Assembly: GCF_014805625.2 (NCBI RefSeq)
Contig: NW_023998417.1
Span: 6,176,522-6,240,521 of the forward strand
DNA length: 64,000 nt
Source: Glossina fuscipes
Lineage: Eukaryota > Arthropoda > Insecta > Diptera > Glossinidae
Reading direction: 5' to 3'
Shown here: in pieces, positions 35,931-49,800 of the stretch
Layout: each line of letters opens with the position of its first letter
Position numbering within the stretch: position 1 is the first letter of the stretch
Made by a program: the position numbers and the translations under genes
The notes under the pieces: model-generated
Told to the model about the DNA's origin: nothing
The model's input: the letters and a program-made list of their open reading frames with translations, nothing else
Databases searched by the model: none

Positions 35931-38900
35931 CAAAGTTCTCTAATCCCATGCATTTGCTGTATATTAGTATATACAACAATGTTAATTAATCTTGTAGTAT
36001 GTATGTATATGTAGCAATAAGCTTTGGAAACGAAAACTTTACTTTATTTATGCATTTAGCTAATGTTTATATTTTACTTGACAGCTGACGAAATATAAAT
36101 GTAAATTCATTACGTATGCTTTATTACTGTTTACTCTGCGTTCTACTTCCCTTACTTCTTACTTCAATGTTCAACTGCAACGAATGGCTAAAAGTATGCG
36201 GTATACGTTTACCCTTAAAATGCTCATTAATGGTAATTAGTATATGTGTCACTCTAACCTATACATATTAACATTTTATTTGAAAAACATATCTACGACA
36301 ACAACTCTTGCGGGCATAACAAACTGAAAACACAAATTGCACTCTAACTAAACTAAATTATCCAAAACTCTTAAGCAGATAAAAACAGCAGACATATATT
36401 ACGTCTAAATTATTCGTATCAAAACACAATGAAATTAATTTAAGTATTCACATAAAAAAAAAAAAAATAAAAAAAAAAATTACCGAACATTGCACACTAC
36501 ACGGAGATAATCCAGATATAAAGATAAACAACCAACAGCTAATAAAACAAAAAAAAAAAAAAAAAAATCTTCAAAGCAGTTTAATCTTTCAAATAAACAA
36601 ATTTTTTGTTGTTTTTTTCAAATTTGAATTTATTTCAAATTTATTGAAAATTTAATACACAGACTGTGTTGTGTTCATACAATTGTTTTGAAATAAAAAT
36701 GCTATAATGCCAGAAACCGGACGTTCATAGCAAACATATATATTGATCGCATATATATATATGTATAAAATCGCATACATCGGCACTTATCTACATATGC
36801 ATAAACATTTATCATATTTTCATTTTCATATGTATGACTTTCGTGCGGTCATTTCATATAAATTCGGAAATTTTTCTTTTCGCTAAACAATTATGGTAAT
36901 GGGAACGTGTGGTTTAAAATACCAGTTAGTTCATAAGTTGAATTATTTGGTTTTGTTATACACGAGCCTGCTGTTTGGTAAATATTGACCAACACGAAAA
37001 AAAAAACGAAAAAATAATATAATTTTGAAAAACCAAAATTAAATTAATGGTATAGCGATTCCCTCCAATGCTAACAACCTAACATCGTCACAAACTATCG
37101 AATCTATCCAATTATTGTTAACAGTTTTTAAATAACCTAAGGCAAAATTTATGCGATGTAAAAACAAAAAAAGTGCGCCTTCATTTTATGTAACAATATA
37201 TTCTTTAGTGTCACAACGGGTATTAGGTTTCTCCTTAGTATTTAGTTGTAATCGTGACAAACAACAATTTGCAATTCTTTTAATCTTTTTCTAAATTTAT
37301 GATTGTATTCGCAAGAGCATCACTGGGTCGTCGCAAAAGGAAACATGTTCTTTCTGACACACCTCAAAAACTGTGACAAGAAAACACTTAGCTTTTCCTT
37401 TGTGATCAGTGCCCGGTTACAATACTAAAATATGACTATTAATGTCAATGTATATTAGTGTAATACTCTGGAAGGACTATCAGAAATGAATCCGAACAAT
37501 CAATCTGTGAAAATTGAGGCAACAAATATCAGCTGTTTCAGCATTCTGCAGCATTCATTAAAGACTTGAAATATTTCAAAGCTTTAAGAATGCGAATCAA
37601 CGAACAATGGTGTAGGCATTACGCAGCTATGCTTAACACATCTTCCTTTTTTATGCATAAACTTGCAATATATAACTTTGATAAGAGAAATAGCAAGTAA
37701 TGCTCTGTATGAAAACAAAAAATGAATGAAACAAGTGCCCAAATGATTGACTAAGGGACGAAACGAAAGACGAGTTGATGGTATTTAGTCGGACGTCAGT
37801 CAACGACTGAGATAACTTTGTTACCAAATTTACTAACTGGCGTGTAGTTTCAGGTCCGTTTACGAACCATCACCAGATCCAGAATTTACTTTCCGAAGTC
37901 AAGCGCAACCAAATGAGTTTCAAAATGTATTATGCCTACTGTCTTCTTACTATAAACTGTCTTAGATCAGGCAAAACTCCTCTATGAACCCTTTTATTGC
38001 TATCAATTGACTATTTGGCGATTGTTGTTTCTTTGAAATCTTATCAGGTTAGTCAAAAATATATACACTTCAAGCTAATCATAGATAGATTATATAAAAC
38101 CTTAGCAATCCTGATTGAGGCTGACCGAACTTACGAGGACGTACCAAAGTTACGAGATCAACTTGTCTAGCAAAGTTAACAACCTTTCCAGCGATCAGGA
38201 AAAGTTCAGAGCGACTAGAAAATCTCACTGCGGTTTGCCACTAGCAAGAAGTAAGTATTATTTACATTATGAAATTCAAAAAAGTTCGACTTTTCAATAA
38301 CAGCAGCTAGCAAAGCTCTGAAAACATACTAATACACGCATACATGTGTCATGCCTTTTCTGTTAGTTGACAACTCAAATGTAGATATAAGTAAGTGCAC
38401 ATTTGTACATACAAATTACTTATTAGTAGTCTTTATTAAGGAAATGTCAATAAGACATTTCTAAATTATTATTTAACAAGTAAATTTACTTTACAGAAAT
38501 ATATTCATGAAAACAGATGTTTTGCTTCTTCTAGTGTAAAAGTCCATTATTAATAATGAAAACAAGCAATGCAAAGGCGTAATAATAAGTTTTTGCATGC
38601 AATGGTAATTAAGAATGATTCTATGCGACACTTAATTTGTTCTTTCATGCCATTGCGATGACGATTTTGCAAATTGACGCACTAAAGCACAATGCATTCT
38701 ACATTTAATTCAAGATATTATAAAAATATTCCTCTATTTAATATGTGCATATACTAATCGAGCAAAGTAAATCAAAAAAAGAAAAAATTTGATATCTGAA
38801 TATACATGGCACCTAAGGTTAATGTATGCTTACTTTTTAAACTATGCCTTGATACCGTGCACAAAAAACGAAAACTCGTACTAAAACTACCTCAAGAAAT

Positions 38901-40860
38901 GGTCTTAAAAACATGTCGTCTAGTCATCGAGAAAGTCGTCTTTGGAAAAAAAAAAAACTGAAAAGCAACAATTTGCGATAATTTCCGAATAAACTAATTC
39001 AACGGAGGTGAGGTCAGTCTTATGAGTTTCACGGTACCAAAAACTATTAAAATAGTGTAAGCGACTTAATCGTTTTAAGATTCATCTTCAAGATGTCCGT
39101 AACTTTAAAATAAGTGATGGTAACAAAATGACAACATTAGTGCATTTCTACCACGTTTCCAGGCCAAGGATAAAAGTCAATAACTAATTAAAATGTAATG
39201 AGTTCTTCACTATACTGATATTGCCTTTAAGCAAACATCTTCTGTTTCTTATGTGTAATAAAAAGGAATATTTTTTCACTTACCCAGTCAACATTCATTA
39301 CTGCTAAATATAACTTTTACTATTACATAAAATAGTTTATAATGACATGAATAAAGGTAATGTTGAAATGATATGTGACTGCATCAGCCACGACCACTTC
39401 AATACAAACAGCTCGCGACGATAGCTCATTATAAGCTTCAGCAATTTTGAATGGTAAAGAATCGTAAACAAATGCATGCCATCATCATCCACACCATCAT
39501 CGTCAACTTTACTAATCGTTAGTTTATATGAACGGAAATTAAGCATCTCTGGACTAAAAATTTAAAGCCAAAACGAAATGCTTCTCATTAACAAAAGAGT
39601 TGCTCTTTTATGATGTGCACTAACTTTATATAGTTTGAAATGAATTAAAAGAAAAAAACACAAAACGGTTCGTTTTTTCTTTAACTTTTTAGTTAAAAGT
39701 TGTCAAAACACTTTTTATATGCATTTAAATCAATTGAAATATTTAGCAAAAGTTATATGCATACACATGCTTTAATAGGCATATATTTTGTATTGCCTTC
39801 ATTGTTTAAGAGACTCTTGAAAGAAGTGCCACTTTAGATCGACTATATAAATTACTTGCACTATTTAGTTATATTTGTACATTTTGTTTTTTCTTTTTAA
39901 TTTCATTTTAATTCATTTTACATTTTTACTTGGTTGTCACTGCTATTATGATTTAATGCATTACTTTTTTTTTTTTTTTTTTATTAATTTTGTAACATTT
40001 AAGGTTTGATTTTTTCAATGACAAACGGGAAATGACCAACACTTCCTCTTCAAATCGCTTATTTCCGTTATAATTTAAAAACGAATTTGCATATTTATGG
40101 AACAACGCAAACTACAATACATTTACATATACATAATGTATAAGCATACACCGTCATATATTAATTATAAAATAATACATATGCATAGCAGTGAAGATAA
40201 AGAGAAAAAGCCTCTATATGCAAATATACAAATTTTAAAACGTTTTTCATAATTTAAACCGCTTTACAATTGTATTTGTGAACGCGCGCTCGTTAGAAAC
40301 TTGACTGGAATCTTTCACTGACAACACAACGTTACTAAACTTACAGTTTCGTTTTCACATTCTACGAATACGAAAAACGCACTACGAATTTTCAATTTAT
40401 TTATTTTTTTTTATAATTCGATGTTTACAGCAGTGAATAAACAGAGCATTAAGAGAAGAAAGACATTCTCTTACATTATATTACGTTATATTCACTCTCC
40501 CTATAATAATAATATACTAAGACGTATGAGTTATATACTTGCACTTGACTAACAAAACATACGTACCATTGTTATCATTCACTGTGTCAATAGGTTTTTG
40601 TGCTTTTATGCGATGACCCCCTAATATAAAAATATTCTCTTCCTTTAATTTTCTGCATGCACATCATACACTTTCAATTAATTACTCTCTTCTTAAATTT
40701 CAGCCTTACTTTCTCTTTCGAATTTTGTGATTTTTAATAAGAAGTCTGCACTTTTTGTATTCAGCTACTGTTAATAACATTTATCGCATGCTTTCTTTTA
40801 TTTCAAAAAGCTATAGATGTTCATAGTCCTAATGGAATTTTCTATCATTCTGTTAATTCA
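35931..40860. other. Gene-free AT-rich stretch
   Basis: No supported gene. A-runs at about 36453-36480 and 36549-36567; T run at 39965-39982. Parts around 36190-36420 and 38380-38770 have the site-rich, low-noise texture of non-coding regulatory DNA, but I see no specific motif. Confidence 0.5.
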
Positions 40861-40866
40861 CCGAAA

Positions 40867-40958
40867 GGCAAGTATTTGTAACAGACACTTTCATGATATG
40901 AGAGGTTTATAACATCCAAAGCCAAGTATTTGTAATAGATATTTTCATAATAACATCC
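40867..40958. repeat. Local tandem duplication, about 54-bp offset
   Basis: GCAAGTATTTGTAACAGACA (about 40868) and its partner GCCAAGTATTTGTAATAGAT (40921) start two copies that both run on through 'ttttcat-ata' to 'aacatcc'. The second copy lacks an internal segment. Confidence 0.85.
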
Positions 40959-42170
40959 TTCTCTCCTTTTATGTGTAATGCATTTATGCTAAATGCAAAA
41001 GTTCATAGAATTTGCTTATATGAAAAAACTCTATCATATATCGGTTCGGAAAAAGTTGATCGGAATTTATTGAATTTTTTTTTTTTCGTATCTAAGCCAA
41101 TTTTAATAAAAGACGAAATTAAAACTTGTTTATTAACACTTGGCTGATATTACAGAGACAGCTTAAGGCTTGTTGGATACACAAAAGGAAGAAGGAAAGA
41201 TGTGGAAATGTTTATTATAAAAATTTATCCGGAAAGAAATAATAGCAGACTAAGAATCGTTACAGTTATATCGATCTTGAATTATTCCTTAATTAGGTGA
41301 TGACTGGATTTTATATCAGATGTCTTGTAAATTTTGTTATTTCATATTACATTGCTAAAGAAGATCTGGCAAGTAAATATATTCATCAAGTCAGGACCGA
41401 AAAAGCGAGAGTCTACGCTAAAAGCGATATCTGCCTTGAATATTTTCACGAAACGTGGTCCTAGCTATGCTAAATATGTATATGGAATATATAAGAGGAC
41501 TTTTCTGGACTTTTCTTAACTTTAGAGCTGCCTTGAAGCAAAATTACGTCTTATCTTAGTTCAATTTGTCTCCTGATTCTAATTTAGAAAGTTGGATATA
41601 TGGTTTAACATTTATCCGCAAAGTTTTACAAATTCCTTATGAGAGTAAACTCGATGACGCAGTTACGCTGAACAGAAATTACCAACGTGAGCTTAATGTA
41701 GAAATTAAGTTGAGGAGAAGAAAAATTAGTTTTTCACTTAATTAAATCACATCAGATAAGGTGGTAATAGTAAAAAGTTGTGGCGATGACTATGAATGAA
41801 AATTGAAAATGAAAAGGAAACATAATATGTACATTTACATGCACGTTTATTCATGCATAGAAATCAACAAACCAATATTAAATATGCACAACTAGTAACA
41901 TTTTGCATTTAAATATGCCTATGCAGTGATTCAATAAATCGATGGAAAATTCAATTAGTGGAGAGGATATTTTATAGAATGGAATGTGTTTATTTATAGC
42001 AAACATTGTATGAAAAGTTATTTTTCACAGTCAATAACCCAATAATCGGAAAGTTTTATGATTGATTACAGGCAAGTTATTTGTCTAATAGAGACCATTT
42101 TTGCAGCTGTTTTTTATTTGGTTTTATATAATGACTTTTAACGAATTGGTGAGTGGGTACGGAAATGACC
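40959..42170. other. Gene-free AT-rich stretch
   Basis: No supported gene. The 61-codon plus-strand frame 41334-41519 contains the similar phrases NIFIKSGP and NIFTKRGP, but nothing else marks it as coding. Confidence 0.5.
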
Positions 42171-42200
42171 AGGGAGGGAGGGAGGGAGAGAGAGAGAGAA
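42171..42200. repeat. (GGGA)n-(GA)n microsatellite
   Basis: Three to four GGGA units followed by GA dinucleotides. Confidence 0.93.
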
Positions 42201-42884
42201 GAGAAGCCATCACTAACTTATATGCTAAGCATCAACTGACTTCGTAACGTAAAGTTGTTATATCGATAGTCCCATTCTAAGAAATTATACCGAGCTCACG
42301 AAATCCGAATTTCGACACTATCGAGGAACCTAAGGCTGCTTTTAAGTCTCCCTTTTAAAGGAGCGCACAAAAATTTCTAGTAAATTTAAGGCAGAAGTAC
42401 ATCAACTGTGCACAAATAAGAATAGAAAAAAGTCACTGATATTACTATATCCAATATTACTCACGTCAACTATCAGACAAAAACTGCAAATATTTCTGAC
42501 TTTTTGTTTTGTCCTCTAGAGTACTTATGCCTTTAAAATTTCAACACTGATTTATTTTACTTGAATATTTTCTTTTCTTAACGATTTCTCTTAAATTCAT
42601 TTTTTCCATTTCTGTTTCGAAATCCATTAAATTTTAAAACGCAGACAGTATTTTTCCGGTTTGGCTTGATGCGAAATAATTCTCTTTAGTTCGTAAGCGT
42701 TCATTCATTAAGCGATTGTTTTGCTTTTCAAAAGAAAGCAAATATTTTTATATATATACCACAAGCAAAAAGTTTACGTTTATCTTTGCACAGCAACGGG
42801 GAATAAAGAAATTTTTTGTTTACGTTGAGAATAAGCTTTAATAAGTGAAAAAGAGAGAGGGTTAGAGTATATTGTGAACGATAA

Positions 42885-43040
42885 TACATTCATCTGTCTG
42901 CCGGTTAGTCCGTTCATGTGTCCAAATATTACTCTTGTATGTCTCTACGTCTTTACGTCTCTGCTTTCGGAAAGCCGTTTGTCTATCTGCTCGTCTATCC
43001 CTCTGGTTGCGCTTGTAGCTAGCGGTACTAGTACGATTAA
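42885..43040 (+). repeat. Possible dispersed-repeat fragment, copy D
   Basis: CATCTGTCTGCCGGTTAGTCCG (about 42889 on) and later CGTCTATCC resemble the start module of the fly-type repeat. The downstream modules are missing, so this may only be a TCTG-rich tract. The minus-strand frame rich in Arg/Gln/Thr is its shadow. Confidence 0.3.
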
Positions 43041-44122
43041 ATGATTGAATACCCATTTCAAACCTTTTCTCTCCTTTCATCCTTATCAGACCACAACATG
43101 GACATCAAAACAGTATCTAATAAATTTTACCTATTGTAACCTGGTGAATACATTTCGGTACCCATTTGTCTTTTTATATATTGTTACATAGAAAAGACAA
43201 TCGTTGTTGCAGATGAATAAGCTTTCAGTGTTTGCTTCACAAAAATATACGAAACTATTTTCTTCACAAATTTAGAAATCACAAGAGATTCGACAATATA
43301 TATATGTCTACAGGCGCAGTAATTGTTTAAATTGATTAGTCAAACCATGTAACCTTTCAGTTTACATCTCTCGACCTTAGATAATGTTTATTTAAGCTAA
43401 TGAAATTTATCACCTAAATTAATTAGCATTTCAGTGTAGTAGGTCGTAGGCTGTAAAGAGTATGAAATTCTTATTGGTTTGCGGTTATTTAAAAGGCTAT
43501 TAAAAAGTTACCTACTAACTACTTAGTAATGCAAGAATATATATATATATGTCCCTAGTAATATTGCAGATCATTTTCGAAATATCGAAATCCCCTGACG
43601 GACGGGTCTTCTTCATTTCCGAATTTTTTTATATTCAATTTTGGCATCCGTGTAATAAAAAAAAAAAAAAATTCAATTTATCTAACTATGCATGCATTTT
43701 AGCATTTCCTTCATGTTCTCTCGGCACATTGTATGGAAAAAATTATATATTGAACTGTTTTCGAACTAACATCATTTCCATTTTTTATGGGACTCTAGAG
43801 TCAACGACAACAATATAACTTGTACACGCGTATATACATTTACTTTTTTTAAACATGTTTTTGTGTAAACACACGTGTGTTTGTTTATCTGTCTATTTAT
43901 GTGTGAAAGTTTTTTTGTAGCTTTTATTTTTGTTGTTGTTACACAGCCAGATATTTTGCCGGCGTCATTTTGTGTGAATTGCACATCAATCAAGTGCAAG
44001 GTCCTCGACTACTGTGAGCATAAATAAATACTCGGTGCATTTATAAATGGATATGTGCAAACAGTTAGAAAAAAGTGAACTAAAACAGCAAAATCCGCTT
44101 ATTTTAGTTCTATATATATTTA

Positions 44123-44154
<32 letters not shown>

Positions 44155-47100
44155 GAGACGATTCTGTAAATTTGTTTTCATATTTAAACCTTCACGACAT
44201 ATGTTTCATTTTATTTGTTAAACAAAAAAAAAAAAAAACAACAACAAAAAAAGAGTGAAAATACATTTATTTTATTTATGGCTCATTTATTTATTTCCTA
44301 ATTCTCCGGTCATTTTCGCTTGGTTTTTTCCTGATTTTTGTTGATTAATGCTTCTCCCGTACATGCCTCAATGTATATGCAAATGATCATACGCGCACAA
44401 ACCATGTATTTGAATATCTGCGGTTGCACCGGTACTTGTCATTTTTGGTTTTCACAACAATAGTTATTGTAATTTATCGTACTTGTAGGATAGTATCAAT
44501 ATGAATACATTCATATAATGTTATTTAACATATAAATGCCTGCACACATATTAAAATGTCCAGCAAGTACTGCTTAGTTTAGTAACAGAAATATGTCTTC
44601 GCACAGTTTGCCTCGAATGTGGGAGTTAGTTGAGCTTGAATTGAGTAAATGAAATGATTTGTAGACCGCATTTATTATGTTACGTAAAATATGTTGAAAC
44701 GAATGATAACCACAAGGCCTTTGGTGCCTTTGATAAAATAACTTGATCAACTGAGCGAGATTTTAATAAGGATACTTTCGTACAACAAAGGTGCTTAGGC
44801 TAAAAATTTCGAAAACTTATCTTACTTTCCATTTTGTTGACATTTACTTACTAAGGCGGCTACATTTTTTCGCTAACAGAAACTATGTATAGGAGCGCAA
44901 AGCCCTTTCTTCATTTCTAATGGCAGAAGGAAGAGTGGAGGAAAGGTTCACTTTGTATACTTTTTTTTTTACCTCCGTTTACGTATTTTGTACTTATTAT
45001 GAATTTTCTCAAAAACTTAAGCCCTCGTTGTCTTCTTTCACATATTTCAGTTTCATTCTTTCATCGGCTCGCTGATATTTTGCAACAATTTTCGATTTTA
45101 TTGCATAAAAGTTAGGAGAAAGGAGAGAAGAAAATTTCCTCGCTTAGACTGTTACTAGACTGCAGTAACATTACATTTTTTTTTGGTATACTCCAACCTA
45201 TATTCTATCCACCTATACCAGCCACCATATAATTTACTTATAAAAATTACGCTTCACCGGGAGTAATTCGCATGCGTAAACGGGAAGAATAACATAATGA
45301 AGAAACGCTTAATTTGTAAAATAATTCACTATTATATACTACGCTATATACGCAAAATTTCATATCACAAGCCATGGAAATGATTTACCAAGAAAGAAGC
45401 TTTCAACTTCCGCTAGCGGATATGCATACGAAAATTAATCGCTTTTTCATGATTCATTTACATAAGCAGTGCAATATGCTGAAAACGCAAATAATTAAAA
45501 TTGTAATATCTGATGTAAAGGTCATTTAATAATCCATAAAATTACAGTTAATATTACACAACTCATTTCCCATAATGAAGATATTTTCAACTTTTACGGT
45601 TGATTTTATTTCCGTTTATCAGAAGTCAAAGACAAAGAAAACAATAAAGACTAGCGGGAGTATCCAGCACTAAGTTTGAACAGAATATTGCCTTCTTATA
45701 TGTATTAAAATGTGTGTATAACATTTATACGGCGCAATTAAACGAATTTAATTTAATCTCGAATTTAATCATTGCTGATATAAAATTTTATTGAAGCGCG
45801 TATACTGTTATTTTCCGATTACTACGTTAAGCGGTTAACGTGCATCAATTAGCTTTATACCAATAGTTTTCTATTTGAGGCTTAAAATACCAAAGATATA
45901 TATATTTGCTCGGAACAAGGCTATATAGAAGGAAGCTAATCCAGTATTTCAATAAATCTCTACTTTTTTTTTTTTTTTTTAAGAAAAGTGCGACCTAGAA
46001 GAATACGGCCAAAGGTGGACTAAACAAAAATTACTTTTTTGCAGAAGCTACCATTAAAAAATTATTGAAAAATTTCTTTTAAATATCGCAGCAAAATTAA
46101 ACTCACGTGTTCTCTGTCAAACTGAATTTGTTTAAAATAATCAACGATAACCCACTTGATTTAATAGCTGTGAACCAATTTCATTGACTTTGTAAATGTA
46201 AATTAAACAATTTTCTCAATCTTCACTTTACTAATTTTGAATTTTCAGACGCCTGAGTACCTTAATATATAACCAGTGTAATATGTATGGTTAAGTCTTA
46301 ACCCCAATCGTTCAGTTTGTAATAATCTCTTGTAATATTCAACAAGTGAATATTTTATCAAGTAATTATAAATATAAAACTTTTTAACTTGCTTTAATAG
46401 CGATAATTTCGCAAAAGAGAGTTTTTTTTTTTTTTACGCATCCAGATGACCTTAAACACAATGAGGTTTGAATGCTTTTTTAAGCTTGGGGGATTAAATT
46501 CATTCATTATTTTCAATATATTCAAGATTAACAAGAGCAAGCTTAAAAAAGCAATGAACCCTCATTGTATATAAACGCTATCAAATAAACATCGCATGCA
46601 ATAAATCTGTAAAGATACTGATAAGTTTCCCACTTACTAGCTATTAAAACAAAAGGAGATCATTCTTATATTATACTTATAAATAAATTATGGAGTAAAC
46701 TAGACTGTAAACTTTTACGTAAATCAATTTTCTTCCTCTACTTGCTTCGAAATCTTTCTCCTTTCCTTGCTTGCAAATGAATCGTTACTACGAAATTAGA
46801 ATCTAATAGCTTAACTGTTGATTTATAACTTATCTAGCCTACTAAGAGTTATCTTTACAAAGTATTTATCTTCATTGAAAAGCATTTCCATACAAAAGTA
46901 CCCCAGTATAGTCCCGTTGAGTTTGATATACTACAAGCCGTGGTTGTCATTTTCAAATATCTTGTAAGAATAATATTTTTTAATACTTGAAAGTATTTTT
47001 TCGGATATTAGAAAAATAAGTATATATATATATATATAGTCGAAAAATGACTTGTGTTAACTGTTAGTCGTTAATTCTTATAAAATCTGGTGCCACCATA

Positions 47101-48384
47101 TTTATAACATACTAAAATGTAGTGTTAATACTACGAAAGAAAAGACAAAGAATGCAAAGACCTACATCCTTATGGTATAAGAGCAAAGTCTTAAAGAGAA
47201 TGTATGTGCCTGGAATTTAATAGAACGACTTGGGTACCTTTAAACTCTCCAAGTCTCTATAATCGACTAATATGCTTTCTGAAGACAATGCCTTCAGCAT
47301 TGTTGGCAACATGTTCCGGCGCCTTTGGAATCTTAGAAAATAATTTCTTCTTTGGACACTTGAAATTTGAAATTGCACTGAAAGTTAATAACTCCATTTA
47401 TAGACGCTTATCTACTCATGTATGAATCCCTAAAGAATTACCTTTATTCACTTGAATTTTCCACTAAACGTTTTAAAAGGAAAAATTACTATCCATAGTA
47501 AACAAAGTCGAATGGAAGTTCATTTGGTGAAGATGACTTAATAAAATAGCAGCACGTTTGTATTGAATTGTGTCGGAAAATTGAAAAGCAAATGCCAACC
47601 ATCGAAACAAATCGAAATTGAGGAAACATTTTCAATCTTCTATTTACAGATATTTTATTAAGAAAGCATTTCGAATTACGTGTAACAAACAAACATTTGT
47701 ATCTTTCTGTGCTTCTATATTAAACATAGCACATCCTATGCAAACACAAATAATGAATGCTTGTTATAGTAAATAGAAATCTAAAACAAACTAAACCGCC
47801 CTAATTATATGTTATATGCACGATACCACACTAAGGTAAGCTAATTTATTCTACTAATGCATAATTTCTGGAAGGAAAATATATGTAAAAGAAAAAATTC
47901 TTCAAAAAGGTGACAAATTTATATTAAACTTAGGGATTTTTATTAACCATGTTCCTGCCCTAATGAACGCTTGCCTATAAATGTTTGTATCATATTTTAC
48001 ACTGACATTAACCTTAATCTTGCCAAGCAGTGACTTTGAGTCATTTTTTAACTTTGAATATTCGATTTTTTTAATTATTTTATACTTTTACATTTCCAAA
48101 ATTTATTTCACTGGATGTATAAGATTGTTTGAATATATAAATGAGTTTAATTTTAAATTGTCAATAGTGACTGAGAGTCACATCGTGATATGATTCGTTA
48201 TAAAAAAAACGCGGTAGGTTAGGTTTACGATTTGCTCTGTACATTGTATCATCAATATTTTGGTATTTCTTGCCTTTTTTTACATAATTTCAAACTTTTT
48301 TCTTTGTTGTCAAATCAACATCGACTATCTGCGAAAATACATGTACCAAAGTTTATTTAGCTTCTACAATTTTTGTAAAGCACT
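43041..48384. other. Gene-free AT-rich stretch
   Basis: No supported gene. TA runs at about 43537-43550 and 47022-47038; poly-T at 44127-44154; poly-A near 44225-44239. The plus-strand frame 47204-47425 (73 codons) is slightly more GC-balanced but unrecognised. Confidence 0.5.
44127..44154. repeat. Poly-T tract
   Basis: Uninterrupted run of T, followed 70 bases on by a poly-A run. Confidence 0.95.
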
Positions 48385-48510
48385 CAGCTTCTTAAACGAA
48401 CGGATAGACGGACGTAGTTTCGCGCTACTTATATTTCCAATAGCTTAGCAATAGTGTTACAAGCAAAGTAACAACTAGGATCGCTTATTCTTTGCGAGAG
48501 TATAATAAGG
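48385..48510 (-). repeat. Dispersed-repeat fragment, copy E (minus strand)
   Basis: Read on the minus strand it starts with TATACTCTCGCAAAGAATAA, then a GTTGTTACTTTGC block, then GTCCGTCTATCCGTTCG. This is the order in which the 'tatactctcgcaacaaagttgc' and TGTCCGTC modules occur in fly genomes. Confidence 0.5.
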
Positions 48511-48579
48511 AAATTAATTAAATAAACATAGAAAGAAACCTAAATACATCAGATTGAAAAATTCATACATTAGACTTAC

Positions 48580-48651
48580 CTTGAGAATAAAGGGTAGTTG
48601 TTAGCGAATCTCGTCCCAGAGCCTGAGCCCAGGCTTATGTTGGGTGTTTAT
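48580..48651 (-). other. 72-nt spliced internal exon, probably untranslated
   Basis: On the minus strand the order is: a branch-site-like TACTAAT (48688-48682), a pyrimidine tract, TCTCTTTTGCAG ending at 48652, a 72-nt block, then CTCAAG|GTAAGTCTA with the border after 48580. This is a full consensus internal exon. Its G+C is close to half (34 of 72 bases by my count), far above the surroundings. All three frames contain a stop if the whole exon is used (frame 1 stop after WDEIR; the others at the first codon and at codon 5), so it is best explained as a 5'-UTR, non-coding RNA or stop-introducing alternative exon. Using an internal AG (CATAAG) instead would leave a 54-nt exon with two open frames, one reading WAQALGRDSLTTTLYSQ. 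Partner exons were not found within the window. Confidence 0.65.
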
Positions 48652-49650
48652 CTGCAAAAGAGATATATAGAAGGGATAGAGATTAGTACTTTCCTTTAAT
48701 ATGAAATCTATTAGAAAAGTTTAAAGAATAATGGACTTCAATCTACATAGTGTAGAGCAAAGCGTAACATGTTTCTTATATATACATAAGTCATTAGGAA
48801 ATTTTAGTAAAACTCGACATATTTTCTACAGAAACACTTTATTTCGATGAACTATAATGTGTCTATTTGCTTTTTATTAGTATGTATGCAAGCGGCATGC
48901 AATGTAACATATGTGTCCGACTCATCTTCAGTTGGAATATATGAAAAATAATATTTAATTTTAAGATTTGCCTAATTTTTATTTCAACAAGAAGTTAACA
49001 TTTTCATGTTTGTATAAATATTTATGTAAACAACTTGAAAGTAATGACAAATGCTTCAAATTTCTTGTACAAATAAATGTTCATAGCAAATTATAAGATT
49101 ACGCCCCCATGTACAATTGACCTAAGAATCAAATATATTTTTGCTTACTTAAATGAATCTTTAGACAAATGAAACAAGGGCAATGAGACAATGTACTATC
49201 AACACTTATTTTATGCGTTTCTTCGTGTGAAACTCAAAATTTATTGAAGCATCACAGAAAGATTTTGAACGATTCTTTACCAATAAAGAAAGTATTTTAG
49301 CAGAAAGTTCAAGGAGAAAGGCGATAAAATTCAGATAACAAATTTGTCGTATAAATATTCCGTAGTATAGATAGAAAAATAGGCAAGTAACTACCAGGCC
49401 AAAATAATTGAAGGACCCCTGAATAAAATACTAGACTAGCAGATAATATATAAATAAGTCACGATGCGTTTCTTGATTTCGCCGCAACAACTTACTCCAG
49501 ACAAGCCAGAGAATGTCCCCTTTAATCATTTTCGCAAAGGTTTGTTTCATGGTTTTACTATGAGCAGCAATCATAAGAACTTGCCTTCAATGTGACGAAC
49601 AGTGAAACAGGGAATCAAAGAATAAATTATAAAACTATTTGGATAATTTA
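48652..49650. other. Gene-free stretch upstream of the 72-nt exon
   Basis: Intron-like AT-rich DNA relative to the minus-strand exon. No supported gene. Confidence 0.5.
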
Positions 49651-49678
49651 GGAGGGAGGGAGAGAGAGAGAGAGAGAG

Positions 49679-49736
<58 letters not shown>

Positions 49737-49800
49737 TAAGGAAGAGAGTGAGAGAGAGAGAGAGAGAGAGAGAAGGGAAGAGAGAGAGAGAAAGAGAGTG
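49651..49800. repeat. Compound (GA)n-(GATA)n-(GA)n microsatellite
   Basis: GGGA units lead into GA dinucleotides, then nine GATA units (about 49680-49716), then GA runs with AAGG and GTGA interruptions to 49800. The minus-strand Leu/Ser-rich frames of 80 and 91 codons are translations of this repeat, not genes. Confidence 0.97.
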
